From Nemophila menziesii (lineage: Eukaryota > Streptophyta > Magnoliopsida > Boraginales > Hydrophyllaceae), in NCBI GenBank assembly GCA_029959085.1, contig JARWIR010000061.1, positions 2,542,001 to 2,606,000 on the forward strand: a DNA stretch of 64,000 bases, given 5' to 3'. Within the stretch, counting starts at the first letter, position 1, and the number at the start of each line of letters is the position of its first letter. The translations under genes were made by a program, and so were the position numbers. Below are positions 1 to 11,848 of the stretch, piece after piece. The notes under the pieces are model-generated. The model worked only from the letters and a program-made list of their open reading frames with translations, did no database searches and was not told the DNA's origin.

Positions 1-1
1 C

Positions 2-583
2 TGGGCTAAATTAATCAATATACCTATGGTTATGTGGACTAAAAAAGGATTGGGTTATATTGCTAGTGGTATTGGTGTACCATTACAGATGGATAGCATG
101 ACTGAATCTATGACTAGATTGGGTTATGCGAGAGTATGTGTGGAAATTGATACTAAAGAAGAGTTGCCTAATGAACTTTATGTTGATATTGGGTTAGATG
201 AGTTACAAATTGTTAAAGTGGAGTATGATTGGAAGCCTAAGATCTGTACTAAGTGCAATAAAATTGGGCACTTAGAAAATAAATGTAATAATATTACTAA
301 AGTGTGGGTTCCAAAAGCTAGTATTACTGATAAGAAGGATAAAGGGAAGGAGAAAGTAAATGATAAAGAATGGAAAGTTGTGGGAAACAAAACTCAGGAC
401 AGGAAACACTATAATCAATCATCTAATAAGGTGTCTTGCTCTAATTCATTTGATAAGCTACAGGAAACTGTGGTTACTGATATTGACAGGGATGTCTTGA
501 AATTATTAATCAAGGTGGAGAAGGTGAGATTACTAGACCACCTAATATATGAGATTTGTATCATGGAATGTAAGAGCGTTTAA
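2..583 (+). CDS. LINE ORF1 protein, C-terminal part (nucleic-acid-binding, zinc knuckle)
   Basis: The reading frame is already open at base 2 and runs to a stop at 581-583, so this is the C-terminal part of ORF1. The first 75 residues match the plant LINE ORF1 pattern of a DUF4283-like region followed by a zinc knuckle. The knuckle is at about 250-290 and reads CTKCNKIGHLENKC, a CX2CX4HX4C motif. A lysine-rich tail follows, as in RNA-binding LINE ORF1 proteins. The ORF overlaps the start of ORF2 (ATG at 549) in another frame. The minus-strand LINEs at 43.0-44.1 and 56.1-57.0 kb have the same protein (shared SRLGYARV-type segment). The visible part has no stop or frameshift. Confidence 0.82.
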   Translation, partial: WAKLINIPMVMWTKKGLGYIASGIGVPLQMDSMTESMTRLGYARVCVEIDTKEELPNELYVDIGLDELQIVKVEYDWKPKICTKCNKIGHLENKCNNITKVWVPKASITDKKDKGKEKVNDKEWKVVGNKTQDRKHYNQSSNKVSCSNSFDKLQETVVTDIDRDVLKLLIKVEKVRLLDHLIYEICIMECKSV

Positions 584-3500
584 TAGCCCTCTTAGACAGT
601 TAGATGTTAAAGATTTTATGATTAGAAATAAAATTAAGCTTATTGGACTCCTGGAAACAAAAGTAAGGATCCATAATAGCTTAAGAATAATAAGTGATCA
701 TTTCTCTCACTTGGAAATGATTCACAACTATAATAAATGTGATAGTGAGAGAATCTGGATAATGTGGGATTAGAACTATGTTGAGGTAGTGATGCTATTT
801 GAAACTTCTCAACTGATTTTTATTAAAGTTAAAGTATTATAATCAAATATTACTTTCTGTGTTGGATATGTGTATGCTAGTAATGATGATGATGATGAAA
901 GAAAGGCTTTATGGAATGATATTGTGAAGTTAAGTAATGATTATGATGATCATTGTATATGCTACATTGGGGATTTTAATGAGATACTTAAAATTGAGGA
1001 TAGGCTAAACTGTGACACAATTCCTACTAGTTCTATTTTCTTAGAAAACTGTATTGAGGATGCTAACTTATATGAACATCAATATGCATGGCAATATTTT
1101 ACATGGACTAATAAAAATGATAGAGGGCAATTGCGCACAAGTAAGATTGATAGAGTGTTTATCAATACAAAATGGATGAATACATATCAATCTAATGCTA
1201 TTCTTGTGCCTCCCTCTACTTCTGACCATTGTGCAATTAAGGTATTGATTGATGAAAAGGAAAAATCAGGGCCTTGTTCTTTTAATTTTTTTAATATATG
1301 GACTAAACATGAAGGATTTAAAGATATCATTAAAAAAATGTGGGATACAGATGTTAAGGGTAATATGATGTTTCAATTTTGTATGAAACTGAAGTTAATA
1401 AAAGGTGAGCTGAAAAGTTCAATAATAAATATTTTAGAAGGAATTCTGATGATATAGAGAACTTAAAAGCTCAACTTGAGGTGGTGCAAATGAGAATTAT
1501 GAGGGGTACTAGTAATGTTACTGATATTTCTGAGGAAAAGATTCTTATACATCAATTGGAAGAATCTATAATTACCCATCATGAAGTTCTGAAACAAAAG
1601 TCTAGAGCCTTGTTTATTAAAGACTATGATATAATTTCTGCTTATTATTATAGAATGATTAAAGGGAGAGTGGCAAAAAAATTTGTCTCTACTCTCACTT
1701 GTGATGATGGAAAAATATTAACTGAGCAAGATGAGATCAAAAATGAATTTGTGTGCTATTATAAGTCATTACTTAGTACTGAGGAATCTAATCAAGAATT
1801 ATGTTCTATAGATACTATTGCAGCTATATTGAACAAGAGAGTCCCTGAGAATCTTGTTAAGGGTTTGATTGCCCCTATAACAGACAAAGAAATAAAAACT
1901 GCTTTGTTTGCTATGGGAGATGCAAAAAGCCCGGGACCTGATGGATATACTGCTTGTTTCTTTAAGCAATCTTGGGATATAATTGGTGAAACTCTATGTT
2001 CTGCTATTAAACAGACTTTTGAATCAGGTAAAATACTTACACAGATTAATGCCACAAATATTGTTCTAATTCCTAAAGAAAAGAACCCATCTTGTGTTAA
2101 GAAATTCAGGCCCATATCATGTACTAATATCACATACAAAACTATTTCTAGAGTTATTATGAATAGGCTTAAAAAAGTGATGAGTTCTATAATATCTCTG
2201 AATCAAGGTGCCTATGTTAGTGGGAGGAATATAACTGATAATATACTTGTTGCGCAAGAAATTGTTACTGGTTATGAGAAGAAATCTATGAACTCTTCTT
2301 GCACCATTAACTTGGACTTGCAAAAAGCCTATGATAGTGTTAATTGACAATTTTTACTCAACACTCTTTATGCTCTAATGTTTCCTGATAAATTTATAAA
2401 GTGGATTCACATGTGTATTAGCACCCCCTATTATTCTATATGTATAAATGTGGACTTTTGTGGATATTTTAAATGGAAGAGAGGGTTGAGGCAAGGGGAC
2501 CCTCTCTCACCCTATTTGTTTGCTATATGCATGGAGGTTTTTTCTATGTTATTTTATAAGTTTGCTCAGAACAAAGAATTCACTTTTCATCCAAAATGTA
2601 AGGAGATTAACTTAAATCACTTAGTGTTTGCTGATGATATCTTAATTTTTATGAAGAGTAACACTGAATCTGCTGGGGTGGTTAAGGAAGCCCTTAATCT
2701 CTTCTCTAGGTGTTCTGGTTTAAACATAAACTTTACTAAAAGTGAGTTATTCTTTAGTGAGGGTGTAAAGGAAGAAAGTAAAAGGCATATATCTCAGATA
2801 CTTAACATTAAAATAGGAAATTTGCCTGTTGGATACTTGGGAATTCCTTTAAAGTCAAAGAAAATGAGTGTTACTGATGGTAATAAATTAATTGAGAGGA
2901 TTTGGCAAAGTATCACACAATGGAGCTCTAAAATGCTTTCATATGTAGGTAGAGTTGAATTAATAAGGGTGGTTCTTATTAGTAAGATTATGTTCTGGTG
3001 TAGGGTGTTCTTACTTCCTAAGCAAGTCATCTATAAATTGAATAAAAAATTATCAATGTTTCTATGGGGCTATAGTGATAATGCTCATGGTGCGAGAGTA
3101 TCTTGGGCTAAAATGTGTTGTCCCAAAGAAGAAGGTGGGCTAAACATTCCTAATATTTAGAATCTAAATAGAGTTTGTTTACTTTATAATTTTTGGAGAT
3201 TTTACTGTCATGAGCAAAATCTATGGAGCAAATGGGTTAATGTGAACATTCTAAAAAATAGATGTATTTGGAGTATTAGTAAAAAAAATATCACTCTTGG
3301 ATGTGGAAACAGGTTCTAAAGGTTAGAAAATTTGCCTTTGAACTTATATATCATGAGGTAGGTAATGGTGAATTAACTTATATAATGTGGGATAAGTGGT
3401 TGTATAAAAAGGATATTCAGCAAATTTTGGGTGTAAAGATTGATGAATCTGATATTAGCTGTAATAAGAAGGTTAAAGAATGTTATGGCAGAGGTAGGTG

Positions 3501-4152
3501 GAGAATACCACCAAAAATTGCGCAAATTATCCCTAAAATTCAAGAAATACTACTCAATGATGCCAAAGATAAAATAACTTGGACTGTGAGTATAAAAAAT
3601 AAGTTTTCATTTAAGAAAACTCTTGTTAAAATCTCAGATCATGAGCCTCAAGTTGATTGGTTTGAAATTGTGTGGGCAAAAACTTTTATACCTAGATGTT
3701 CATTTGTTTCTTGGCAAGTTGCAATGAATAGACTTCCTACTAAAGATAGGATGTTGGATTGGGGGTTAAATGTTAACCCCATTTGTCTATTATGTGATAG
3801 TGAGGCTGAAAGTAATGATCAGCTATTTGTTACTTGTAAATTTTCAAGTACTATACTTAGCCGCTTATTGGCAATTTGTGGCTTTAATATAAATATCAGA
3901 AATGTAGAGGATCTATTAGTGAAACTGAAAAGTGGTGTTAGCTCAGAGCTTATTAATGTTATTGGTGTATGTTTAACAACTTATATATACTTTGAATGGA
4001 ATGAAAGGAATAGGCGAGAGCATGGAGAATATGCAGCTAATGAAGAGAGGATTTACAACAAAGTTATCACCTTTGTAGCTGTTAAACTTAAAGAGAGAAG
4101 TTTCAAGAATAGCAAAGTGAAGAAAATGATTGAAAATTTATGTAATAGTTAG
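549..4152 (+). pseudogene. LINE ORF2: endonuclease, reverse transcriptase, zf-RVT (broken)
   Basis: The product would nick target DNA and copy the LINE RNA at the nick. Endonuclease: SWNVRAFN at about 560, LLETKV, GDFNEIL near 975 and SDHCAI near 1230, so the catalytic Asn, Glu and Asp-His are present. Reverse transcriptase: SPGPDGYTA near 1930, FRPISCTNITYKT near 2107, INLDLQKAYDSV near 2310, GLRQGDPLSPYLF near 2487 and FADD near 2630. The last piece (3301-4152) holds the zf-RVT tail, with CLLC near 3784. Breaks: a stop at 771-773 and another before 870; a frame change between about 1440 and 1481; TGA at 2345 in place of an expected Trp; TAG at 3158 in place of an expected Trp; and a frame change between 3160 and 3301. 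Confidence 0.9.
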
Positions 4153-4338
4153 GCAATATGTATTTCTTTTTTTTAAAAAGTTATTGTAATGTCCCTATTT
4201 TATTCATATGCTTGTAATAGTTAGTAAAAGTTGAGTAGGTTTAATGCCCATATTATGTGGGTTAAGTTGTAATGTTTTGACAATTATGGTCTTTATTTTA
4301 ATAAAAGTTTGATTTGCCGATCAAAAAAAAAAAAAAAA
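4153..4338 (+). terminator. LINE 3' UTR, AATAAA signal and poly(A) tail
   Basis: After the ORF2 stop come about 145 bases of T/G-rich non-coding DNA, AATAAA at 4300-4305, the segment GATTTGCCGATC, and 16 A at 4323-4338. The fragment at 58.9 kb ends in a related way (GATTTGATGAT followed by eight A, on the minus strand), so this is the family's real 3' end and the minus-strand copies are related. Confidence 0.85.
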
Positions 4339-4375
4339 CTAAACACAATTATTCTAAGTATTATGATATAGTAAG

Positions 4376-4860
4376 GGGTTTTTTGTTTTCATTTAATGAA
4401 ATCTAAATTTAGTACATTAACATATTAGATCCATAAGACCATTTATTTTCACTGGTCAATTAAGATCCAAATAACTCTTAACTGGTTGGTTTCATTACAG
4501 ATTTCAAGCCAATTTTGATTCATTTAGACACTACCTCTTAACATAATAAGTTATATTCATTTGGTTATCCAACATTCAATACTTATCCCTTTTGAAAAAT
4601 ATAAACAACATCTAAGTGTGAAAAATATTTTTTGGAATCTAAGGGATCCATTTTAGTGATCAATATCAATCCAAAAATATTTTAATAATTTTCGAACTGG
4701 TTCGAGATACGATGGAAATAATAACATTAACTTTGTAATGTTAAAAGTAACTTAATATATGAATCTAGTAACTTAATAAACTACTAAATCTAAAAGTAAC
4801 TTAATATCTGAAACTAGTTAAGTAATCACAATATGTCAATTAATAGATAAAATTAACCCA
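4376..4860. repeat. Dispersed AT-rich repeat, copy 1
   Basis: By eye this stretch aligns with 7384-8110. Both start with a GGGG-plus-T-rich segment and share blocks such as GATCCATAAGA/GATCAATAAGA, CTAAGTGTG, CCAAAAATRTTTT and ATATGTCAATTAATAG. Copy 2 has about 300 extra bases before the last block. There is no coding potential. The start resembles the ends of hAT-like MITEs, but I could not confirm terminal inverted repeats or a target duplication. Confidence 0.55.
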
Positions 4861-7383
4861 ATAAACCGCAAAAATGATGACTCGTGAGACAATTAATTGT
4901 TTAATAGTAAATCATAGAACTAATCAACACAATAATAATACCCTGAATAAACTAGTTTCACGATACACGAAAAAATTTATTTTACTTATTTCAAATTGGT
5001 GGTTATATGTTGTTCGTCTATCCTCCCAAATTCTTCATTATTACACTTAAATAATCATGATTTGCTCAATCATTACTCCACCACACAACTAGGAATCTTA
5101 AGGTATTTTATTTCTAGCAAAGGTTTAGGACCAGTGTGATATATTTGGATATTTTGAAGTTAAATATTGGCTCTCTCCTCACTAGCATAAATGAACCTCC
5201 CTAAAGGTTGAGTTTTCTCTCATATACGTACTTCTCAAACCACTTGATGCACTAAATAAGCATTCCCAAAATTTCCAAGCAGATTCGCAATGAATTTTAT
5301 ATTTTTCCTTTGCCGGTTCTTTTTCATTTCTTTTATCATTTGTAAGTTCAACATAAATCTCGTTTTGATGTGAATTTTAATGTTGACTCATGTCTTATTT
5401 TTGTTATTTCTATTTTTTTCTTGTAGAAAGGATTACAAAAAATTGACTCATCAACTAGAATAGTACAAGCTCAAATCACCCAGTGTATATCGCTCAATCG
5501 AATATCCATCATCCAACACTTAATCTCATAGTATGAGTAGTATTAAGGAATTGCGAAGCGTTTCAAATAATATTATATCATCCCATCATGGATAAGTCTT
5601 AAAAAGTAAGGGATATAGGCTTATAATGCGGCTCATAAAGAAAAGTCTAATAGTTAGAAGGGGTTACGAATAATATTACATTTAAATCGGTTATCTAGTT
5701 AAACGCAACAAGTAGCTATCAAGTAAACACCTCAATCATTTTTCTAGCTATCTGGTTTCGTTACTTTTCATTTTTAGTTTGTAAATTAAGTAGTTTTTCA
5801 TCTAAGTTGGACTTCATGTTTTACACACCATTCGTCCTCAAATCGTTAAAAATTATCTAATTGGTCCCGCTTACTAATTATTTATATCTACAATTATGTG
5901 CTTTCATATAAACACTTTAAGCACATCATATATAATTCACAAGACACTTGTTTTTTATCATTAACTCGTCCAAAATACGTTTTTGGGTTCATTCTCTAAG
6001 TATTAAATGCAATCCTTAGACTTTTTTTCCAATTTTATATTTTTTTACATTTTTCATTTTATAGAGTAATTAATCTAAGAAGCCATTAACCACATAATTG
6101 CGGATGATGATAACGTGTATTGCAAACCCCTAACTCATGGTTGAGGTGTGTCCTAACGACTCATAAAGACTTTAAAAACAATAGATATTAAAGTTTGCAT
6201 TTAGATAAATAATATACAAAAATATAGACAAGAATGATATAGAGATGTATCTCGAGTCTTAAGGTCCCCGCACACTTTCATTTAACGAGGTTTGTGGCAA
6301 CAACATCAATCTCGCTTAACGCGTTAAGAGCTAGTTTTAGAAAAAGTTATAGTTTATAGAAATTACTTTTTGAAATTGGTTATATTTTTAAGAGAAATTC
6401 ATTTTGCTTCTTGAAGCACAACCTCAATCCCGAGGAAAGCACTAGGATTCCTGAAGACCCTAGAGAGAAATTAAATGAATTATTTATTTATAGGATAATG
6501 AATGATAGTTGGTCATGATATTTCAACAAGTACAACATTCGATGATGGAAGATACCATCGGCAAGAGTGAAGTAGGAAGCTATTGGTGCTAGGTGGGCCA
6601 AAAGATGTGGTAATTTACAATTTTAATACTTGAGAACATTATGTACAAGAAGAACTCAATAGTTTTCCCATTAGCTATTAAATCTATCCCTTTTAATTGG
6701 TGATTCACATCTTCTTTTTAATTATGCCTGTTATTAGCTAGAGTATGGTAGACATTAAAGTAATTTACATCACTATATGTGCGTTATAATTAGTATTTAG
6801 TATTTACAACAAGTGATATGATATTGGTGAAAAACTCATTTCTTATATAATTTAACTATATATATTTGTTGGTCAAGATTATTGATTTATAGTCTTTACG
6901 TTTTAAATTGTATGTGTTGATTTCCATAATAAATTTAATTAATTCTATGACTGCTTAATAGTTACTAGTTTTGTATTCTGACTCTCTCTTACTAGGTGAT
7001 AATCAAAATTATTTAATCTGATACTTGATAACTAAATGCTCAAAATTAACATAGAAGTATATAATAAACGAAAATAAACAATTAAATTATACACAATTAT
7101 TGCACTATAGGAGATAATTAAAAAATTATCTATGGTTCATACAAAAAGTAATTCTCAAGCTAAAAAGGGTATAATTTATACCCAAATACTGAAATATATT
7201 GTTTGAATGATTCATGATGATAAAAAATAATTAAATCATAAAGAAATTACACTATGAATCAAAGGAATTATATATAGATGAAGGTGAAATGGTGTATTAT
7301 TTCTATTGCTTCTTTATCTCCTTTTCCAGCCGTTTTTCTCTTATCCTGAAGTGTTTTCTTTTACTCCAAAGTCAGATATATTA
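4861..7383. other. Non-coding AT-rich stretch, no gene seen
   Basis: No open frame of useful length, no recognisable domain and no RNA gene in about 2.5 kb. It is probably decayed repeat DNA, but I cannot assign a family. Confidence 0.6.
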
Positions 7384-8110
7384 AGGGGTGTTTGTTTACA
7401 CATAATGAGATCTAAATCTAATTCATAAAGACATTGGATCAATAAGATCCTTTTGTTATTCCTGACCAATTAATATGCGACCGAGACTTAATTTGTCAAT
7501 TTTATAAAAAATTTCAAGCTAAATCTAATTCATTCAAACACTACCAGTTAACATTATAATTTATATTTATCAATTTATTTAGCATTCATTACTTATCAAT
7601 TTAAAAAATATAAAACACACCTAAGTGTGTAAAACAGTTTTTGGGAAGTATGAGACCTATTTTAGTTGTCAAAGGCTCTCCAAAAATGTTTTCATAATGT
7701 CTGAACTAGTTCAAGCCCAGTCTAATTCATTCAGACACTACCACTTAATATTAAATTTGTCATTTTAACTCCAAACTATGTTTTGTCATGTTTCACACTC
7801 TTCTAACTCCACTTACTATCTAAAAACCAAATGGGTTGCTGATAATCCTAATCGAATGCGGAATTCTTAAGCTGAATTCAAAGTTTTGATAGTAAACACT
7901 TGTGGTCTTCCAAAGTAAATTTTTTATCATTTCACTCCTTGAATTAGGTTGATCTTTGAATCTTTGATTTATTTGCATTATCTTGGGGTCTCGTATCATC
8001 CGTGTATCTAAGAGTTTTAAATTTAACATACAATTAATGCACAATATCTCTAAAAGTAACAAAATATCTGAAACTAGATAAGAAATCACGATATGTCAAT
8101 TAATAGGGAA
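7384..8110. repeat. Dispersed AT-rich repeat, copy 2 (with about 300 bp inserted)
   Basis: It aligns with 4376-4860 in the same orientation: 7384-7720 matches 4376-4720, and 8045-8110 matches about 4790-4860. The 7720-8045 part has no counterpart in copy 1. A minus-strand open frame at 7820-8089 lies mostly in this extra part and resembles no protein I know. Confidence 0.55.
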
Positions 8111-8149
8111 TACTAGTCTATCCTATAGTGTGTTATAAATAAACAAAAA

Positions 8150-9300
8150 TGAAGAGAAGCGACTAATTGCAAGTGTACGGGTAATTCCAAGTAATAGATA
8201 AATAATACGAGATTTACATCTCCACAGCGATTGCTAGATTAGACTTAAATGTTTAGATATAAAGATTAACTAATTGCAATAAAAAAACAAATGTTTGTTT
8301 TGTTTTTGATTCAATAACTACTAACGCAAGAATATTGTGTAAACTAAATTAAATTTGAATTAAAATAACAAAATTACGCAAATATGAAAGATATACTTGA
8401 GTCTCTCAAGGGAATCACCAAAGTGAACAATCTAATGAATATATTTAAGGATCAAGTCGGTAGTTTAATATTAGTCGAGACTATAATATCTTCCTAACTC
8501 ACGTCTGGGTAGACTAAGGAAGCTATAATACGGTGTTGCAGACCCAATCAGCGTGACAATAAAGATACTTTAGAAAGATTAAGATTTTTCCCAATTGGCA
8601 ACATGGTTAGTTAAGCCAGCCAGGCTCAATAACAAACACCACGTGTCTAAAACCTAGTGATCTAATTAGATCCCCCCTTCCGGATGATGTGCACTAAAAA
8701 ATAGCCTAATTACCAAAACACATCCCTAATTAGCTAAGTTATGGATTGTAAATAAACACAATAATATAGTCAATACATATTACTTTTACTTAAATTAAAT
8801 ACTCCCAAATTCGGAAAACATCAAACTATAAAACTAGCGTTCTTCCAATTTATGCGATTTTCAAGTATTTAAGGTTTAGCTCATAACTAAGTAGATAAAA
8901 TAAATACAACTAATAAAAGACATATTTCCTAAAACTGAAATAAAATTAACGTAAGTGATGGAATGACTTGAGTTGTTGCTAATGAACAGTCTTCTCCTCA
9001 TCTTTTTATAATTATTAAAATTGATTAGGCCCGTATGTGCTTATGTAAGTAATTAGGGGAACAAAAACTATTTATAATTAATTCGCAACGTTGTACACAA
9101 ATTCAGTAAAATGGTTAACTTTCGCACCGTAAGTACAAATAGACTTATTCCACTTCTCAAAATTCACTAACTCAGAGGACCGTCTTTTTCATATGATCCA
9201 CCAAGTCTGAATCCTAACCGTTTGGGCTCGGAAATGGTTACATGTGACAACTTGACTCAATCTAAAACTCCTCCACTTTCAATTAAGTGTTTTTTTGCTC
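8150..9300 (-). repeat. Probable old Ty3/gypsy LTR remnant
   Basis: Read on the minus strand, the left part resembles the end of the Athila LTR at 11.8-13.4 kb. It has an AAACAAAACAAACA block and then a motif like ACTTGG..CCGTACACTTGC near 8170-8195 (complement). The order and spacing of these blocks agree, but the rest is too diverged to align by eye. The borders are approximate and no coding region is attached, so it could be a solo LTR. Confidence 0.38.
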
Positions 9301-9464
9301 CTTTAAAGCTTTTTTTTATATTGGACTTTAATCTTCACTTATTTTCTTCATTTATTGCCTCCTATCATCTGTATACCTAATAAATTTAAAATAAACAAAC
9401 ACATGTTTATAGAGTAATGAAAAAGAAATTATTTGAAGTAATACACACACATATGTGGTGCATA

Positions 9465-9970
9465 ACCTAAAGTTTGGAATGAACAAAGATATTACATTAA
9501 ATTCATATAGGGATACTCTCATTTTGTATACTTACATCTAATACACGAGAAGTTGTGATCATCAAAAATGTTCAAGACCTTAAAATTTAATATTAATCTT
9601 CAATTAGGGAGGAAGATCAAAATTGTCAAATCAGACAGTGGTGCTAAATACTATGAATTATCTAACAAGTCATCAAGACAATGGCCAAAAAGATTTGTGA
9701 ATACCTCTTTGAGTATGGTATACTCCCACAAAATACCATGTTTGGTAGTACCAGTATGAGTAGTGGTGTGGTGGAAAGACAAAATCACATATTAAAAGAT
9801 AGGTTACGAAGTATGATTAAGCATATGGTTGATTACAAATTCTTTCTATGGATTATTTGTAAAAATACCCTACCTTCGTGATCTTAAAATATTCCAATTT
9901 ACCTCCATCTACCTGCCTAAATTTTTCTCAATCTCTAAACCCTAGTTTATCCTATAACATTTTGCCTTAA
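9465..9970 (+). mobile_element. Ty1/copia integrase relic, left copy
   Basis: Two overlapping frames (9568-9759 and 9681-9881) together give a copia integrase core. A KIKIVKSDSGAKYY segment contains the second catalytic Asp. After a frame change near 9690 comes ICEYLFEYGILPQNTM, and then GVVERQNHILKDRLRSMI with the catalytic Glu. No gag, RT or LTR is attached. The flanking bases from about 9465 to 9970, beyond the integrase itself, reappear at 63,500-64,000, so both copies come from one larger repeat. This is a non-functional fragment. Confidence 0.8.
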
Positions 9971-11843
9971 CTGTTTATTATTTTAAAAAAAGAGTCTTAA
10001 AATACCAAAATAACCTGTTGTTTTTTAAAATAACATAATTTTAATTTAAAAATTTATTAAATATATAAAAATTAGTATCTACAAAAATATCACACCCTTT
10101 CTTATTTTTAACAGCGATACACCATTAATGTAAAATATAAAAAACTCACACTCAACCTATACCTGTACATTAAAATACCATATATATATTCCAACCCACC
10201 ACCCTTCACTTTTCTTTTCCTTCTTCAACGACCTAGGAAAAATCATAGACCCAAAAGAACTCACATAAATCCTCACCACTTGAAAATCATTCACCACCAC
10301 CATCAATAAGATGAATGAGTAATAATTAGCCTAAAAACCTAACAAGTCTGCACAATGGTAGCCTCTAACATTGATAAACTCAGACAAGAAGCACGTCAAG
10401 TTACCATTGAAGAATAAAAGATCAAGTTTGTACATTGATAACCTCCACTATTGAAGATCATTATACACAACTGTATGAGAAAGTAATGGCTTCATTCTCA
10501 CTTCAACTATTTGAGCAACTCATGAGCCAAAATAATCTCGCATGAAATCCCTTCCCGCCATGAATAATCAACACTACATGAATATCATTCTTCACCACCA
10601 TGAACAAGAGTCTGAAAAATCATTTTCCTTAAGAAACTCACGCTACATGCACCATTGTATGAGCAAATTATGGAACCCAAAAATTCACACGACATTATGC
10701 AATTAAAACAAAAATGCTAGTTGAAGTTCAATTTTTGAATATCTAATTTTTCTTATGTGTATTAGTTTTTTTGTTATACTACATTTTTCATGTGGAGTAG
10801 TTAAGAAGATGAGTTTTATTTTATTTTTGTCTAATTTATTTGTAAAACTATTAAGATTGGTTTTTTTTAAAAAGCGTATGTCATTGATGAAGTAGAAATT
10901 GTGATTTCATAATTCATTTGTGAATAATGTGGAGAATGATTTATGTTCAATGATATAGGAGAAGGGGTGTTGAGTTTGAGTTTAATTACATTGTTGAAGT
11001 GAGATATGTTCTTTAATGATTCAGTGGTAATTATTATGGAGAATGATATATGTTCTAAAATTTGACGTATTGCTCAAATTTTCAAGGATTGCTTATGTTT
11101 AGTTATTCAATAATTTTCATGATTTCTATGTAATGTTGTTTAATATTTTGTAATGAATATAATATATTTTATAATCTTATTAAGTAGGTCATAATCATAA
11201 TCTAGGAGAAGTGGGTTTGAACTAGGAAAATTGAAGAAATTTAATATAAGTGTTAATGGTATAAAAATAATTCTTTTAAAATTTTAAAGTTATAATCTTT
11301 TTGTTGAATTTGTGTTTGTTGATTTATAATTAAGATCCACCCCAAAATTGTTGCATATTAATATTATTTATTAATGATTTGTTGTTAAATATTATTATCC
11401 ATTTTACTGATTTTTTTGTATTTTACTCTAGTAAGCATTAATCTTTGTGAAGACGATGAATTTAAGTCTTTACTTTGGAAAATATTACATAGATGAAGAT
11501 GAATTCGAGGGTAAATGACTAAATTTACTTTTATCAAATTATAAATTGATTAAAGAAAACAACTTCACTCATTCTTGGGAGAGTTAAGGACAGTCTCCAG
11601 CAAATTTTGAACGGAGGGAACATATTAACAAAAAAAAAATTGTTTGATGGATATTATATAATTTGTTTGAGTTCAGGGAGGTAAGGAATTTTTTGAAATA
11701 CTCCATGCATGGGAGGAGTTAATAATTTACCCATAATTGTTCTTTGTTATATAATTCTTGTAAGGAGAAGCACTAAGACGCTAAAATACATTCTCAATGA
11801 AGTGATAAATGCACTGAACTAGAACCTTTATGAACTTTGATGT
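9971..11843. other. Non-coding AT-rich stretch left of the Athila insertion
   Basis: No open frame, domain or RNA gene seen. It is the left side of the locus into which the Athila-type element inserted; the right side continues at 24,704. Confidence 0.6.
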
Positions 11844-11848
11844 GTAAG
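11844..11848. repeat. Target-site duplication GTAAG, left
   Basis: GTAAG directly precedes the TG of the 5' LTR and is repeated at 24,699-24,703 directly after the CA of the 3' LTR. A 5-bp duplication is standard for LTR retrotransposon integrases. Confidence 0.9.

Larger units (their letters stand above)
1..4338 (+). mobile_element. L1-type LINE, left end outside window
   Basis: This is a non-LTR retrotransposon read on the plus strand. In order it shows the end of ORF1 with a CCHC zinc knuckle, an apurinic-type endonuclease, a reverse transcriptase with an FADD catalytic box, a zf-RVT zinc-binding tail, a 3' untranslated region with AATAAA, and a 16-A tail at 4323-4338. The 5' end lies before base 1, so the target duplication cannot be checked. 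ORF2 carries several stops and frame changes, so this copy cannot make a complete ORF2 protein. The same family recurs on the minus strand at 40.9-44.1, 53.9-57.0 and 58.9-60.2 kb. Confidence 0.93.
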
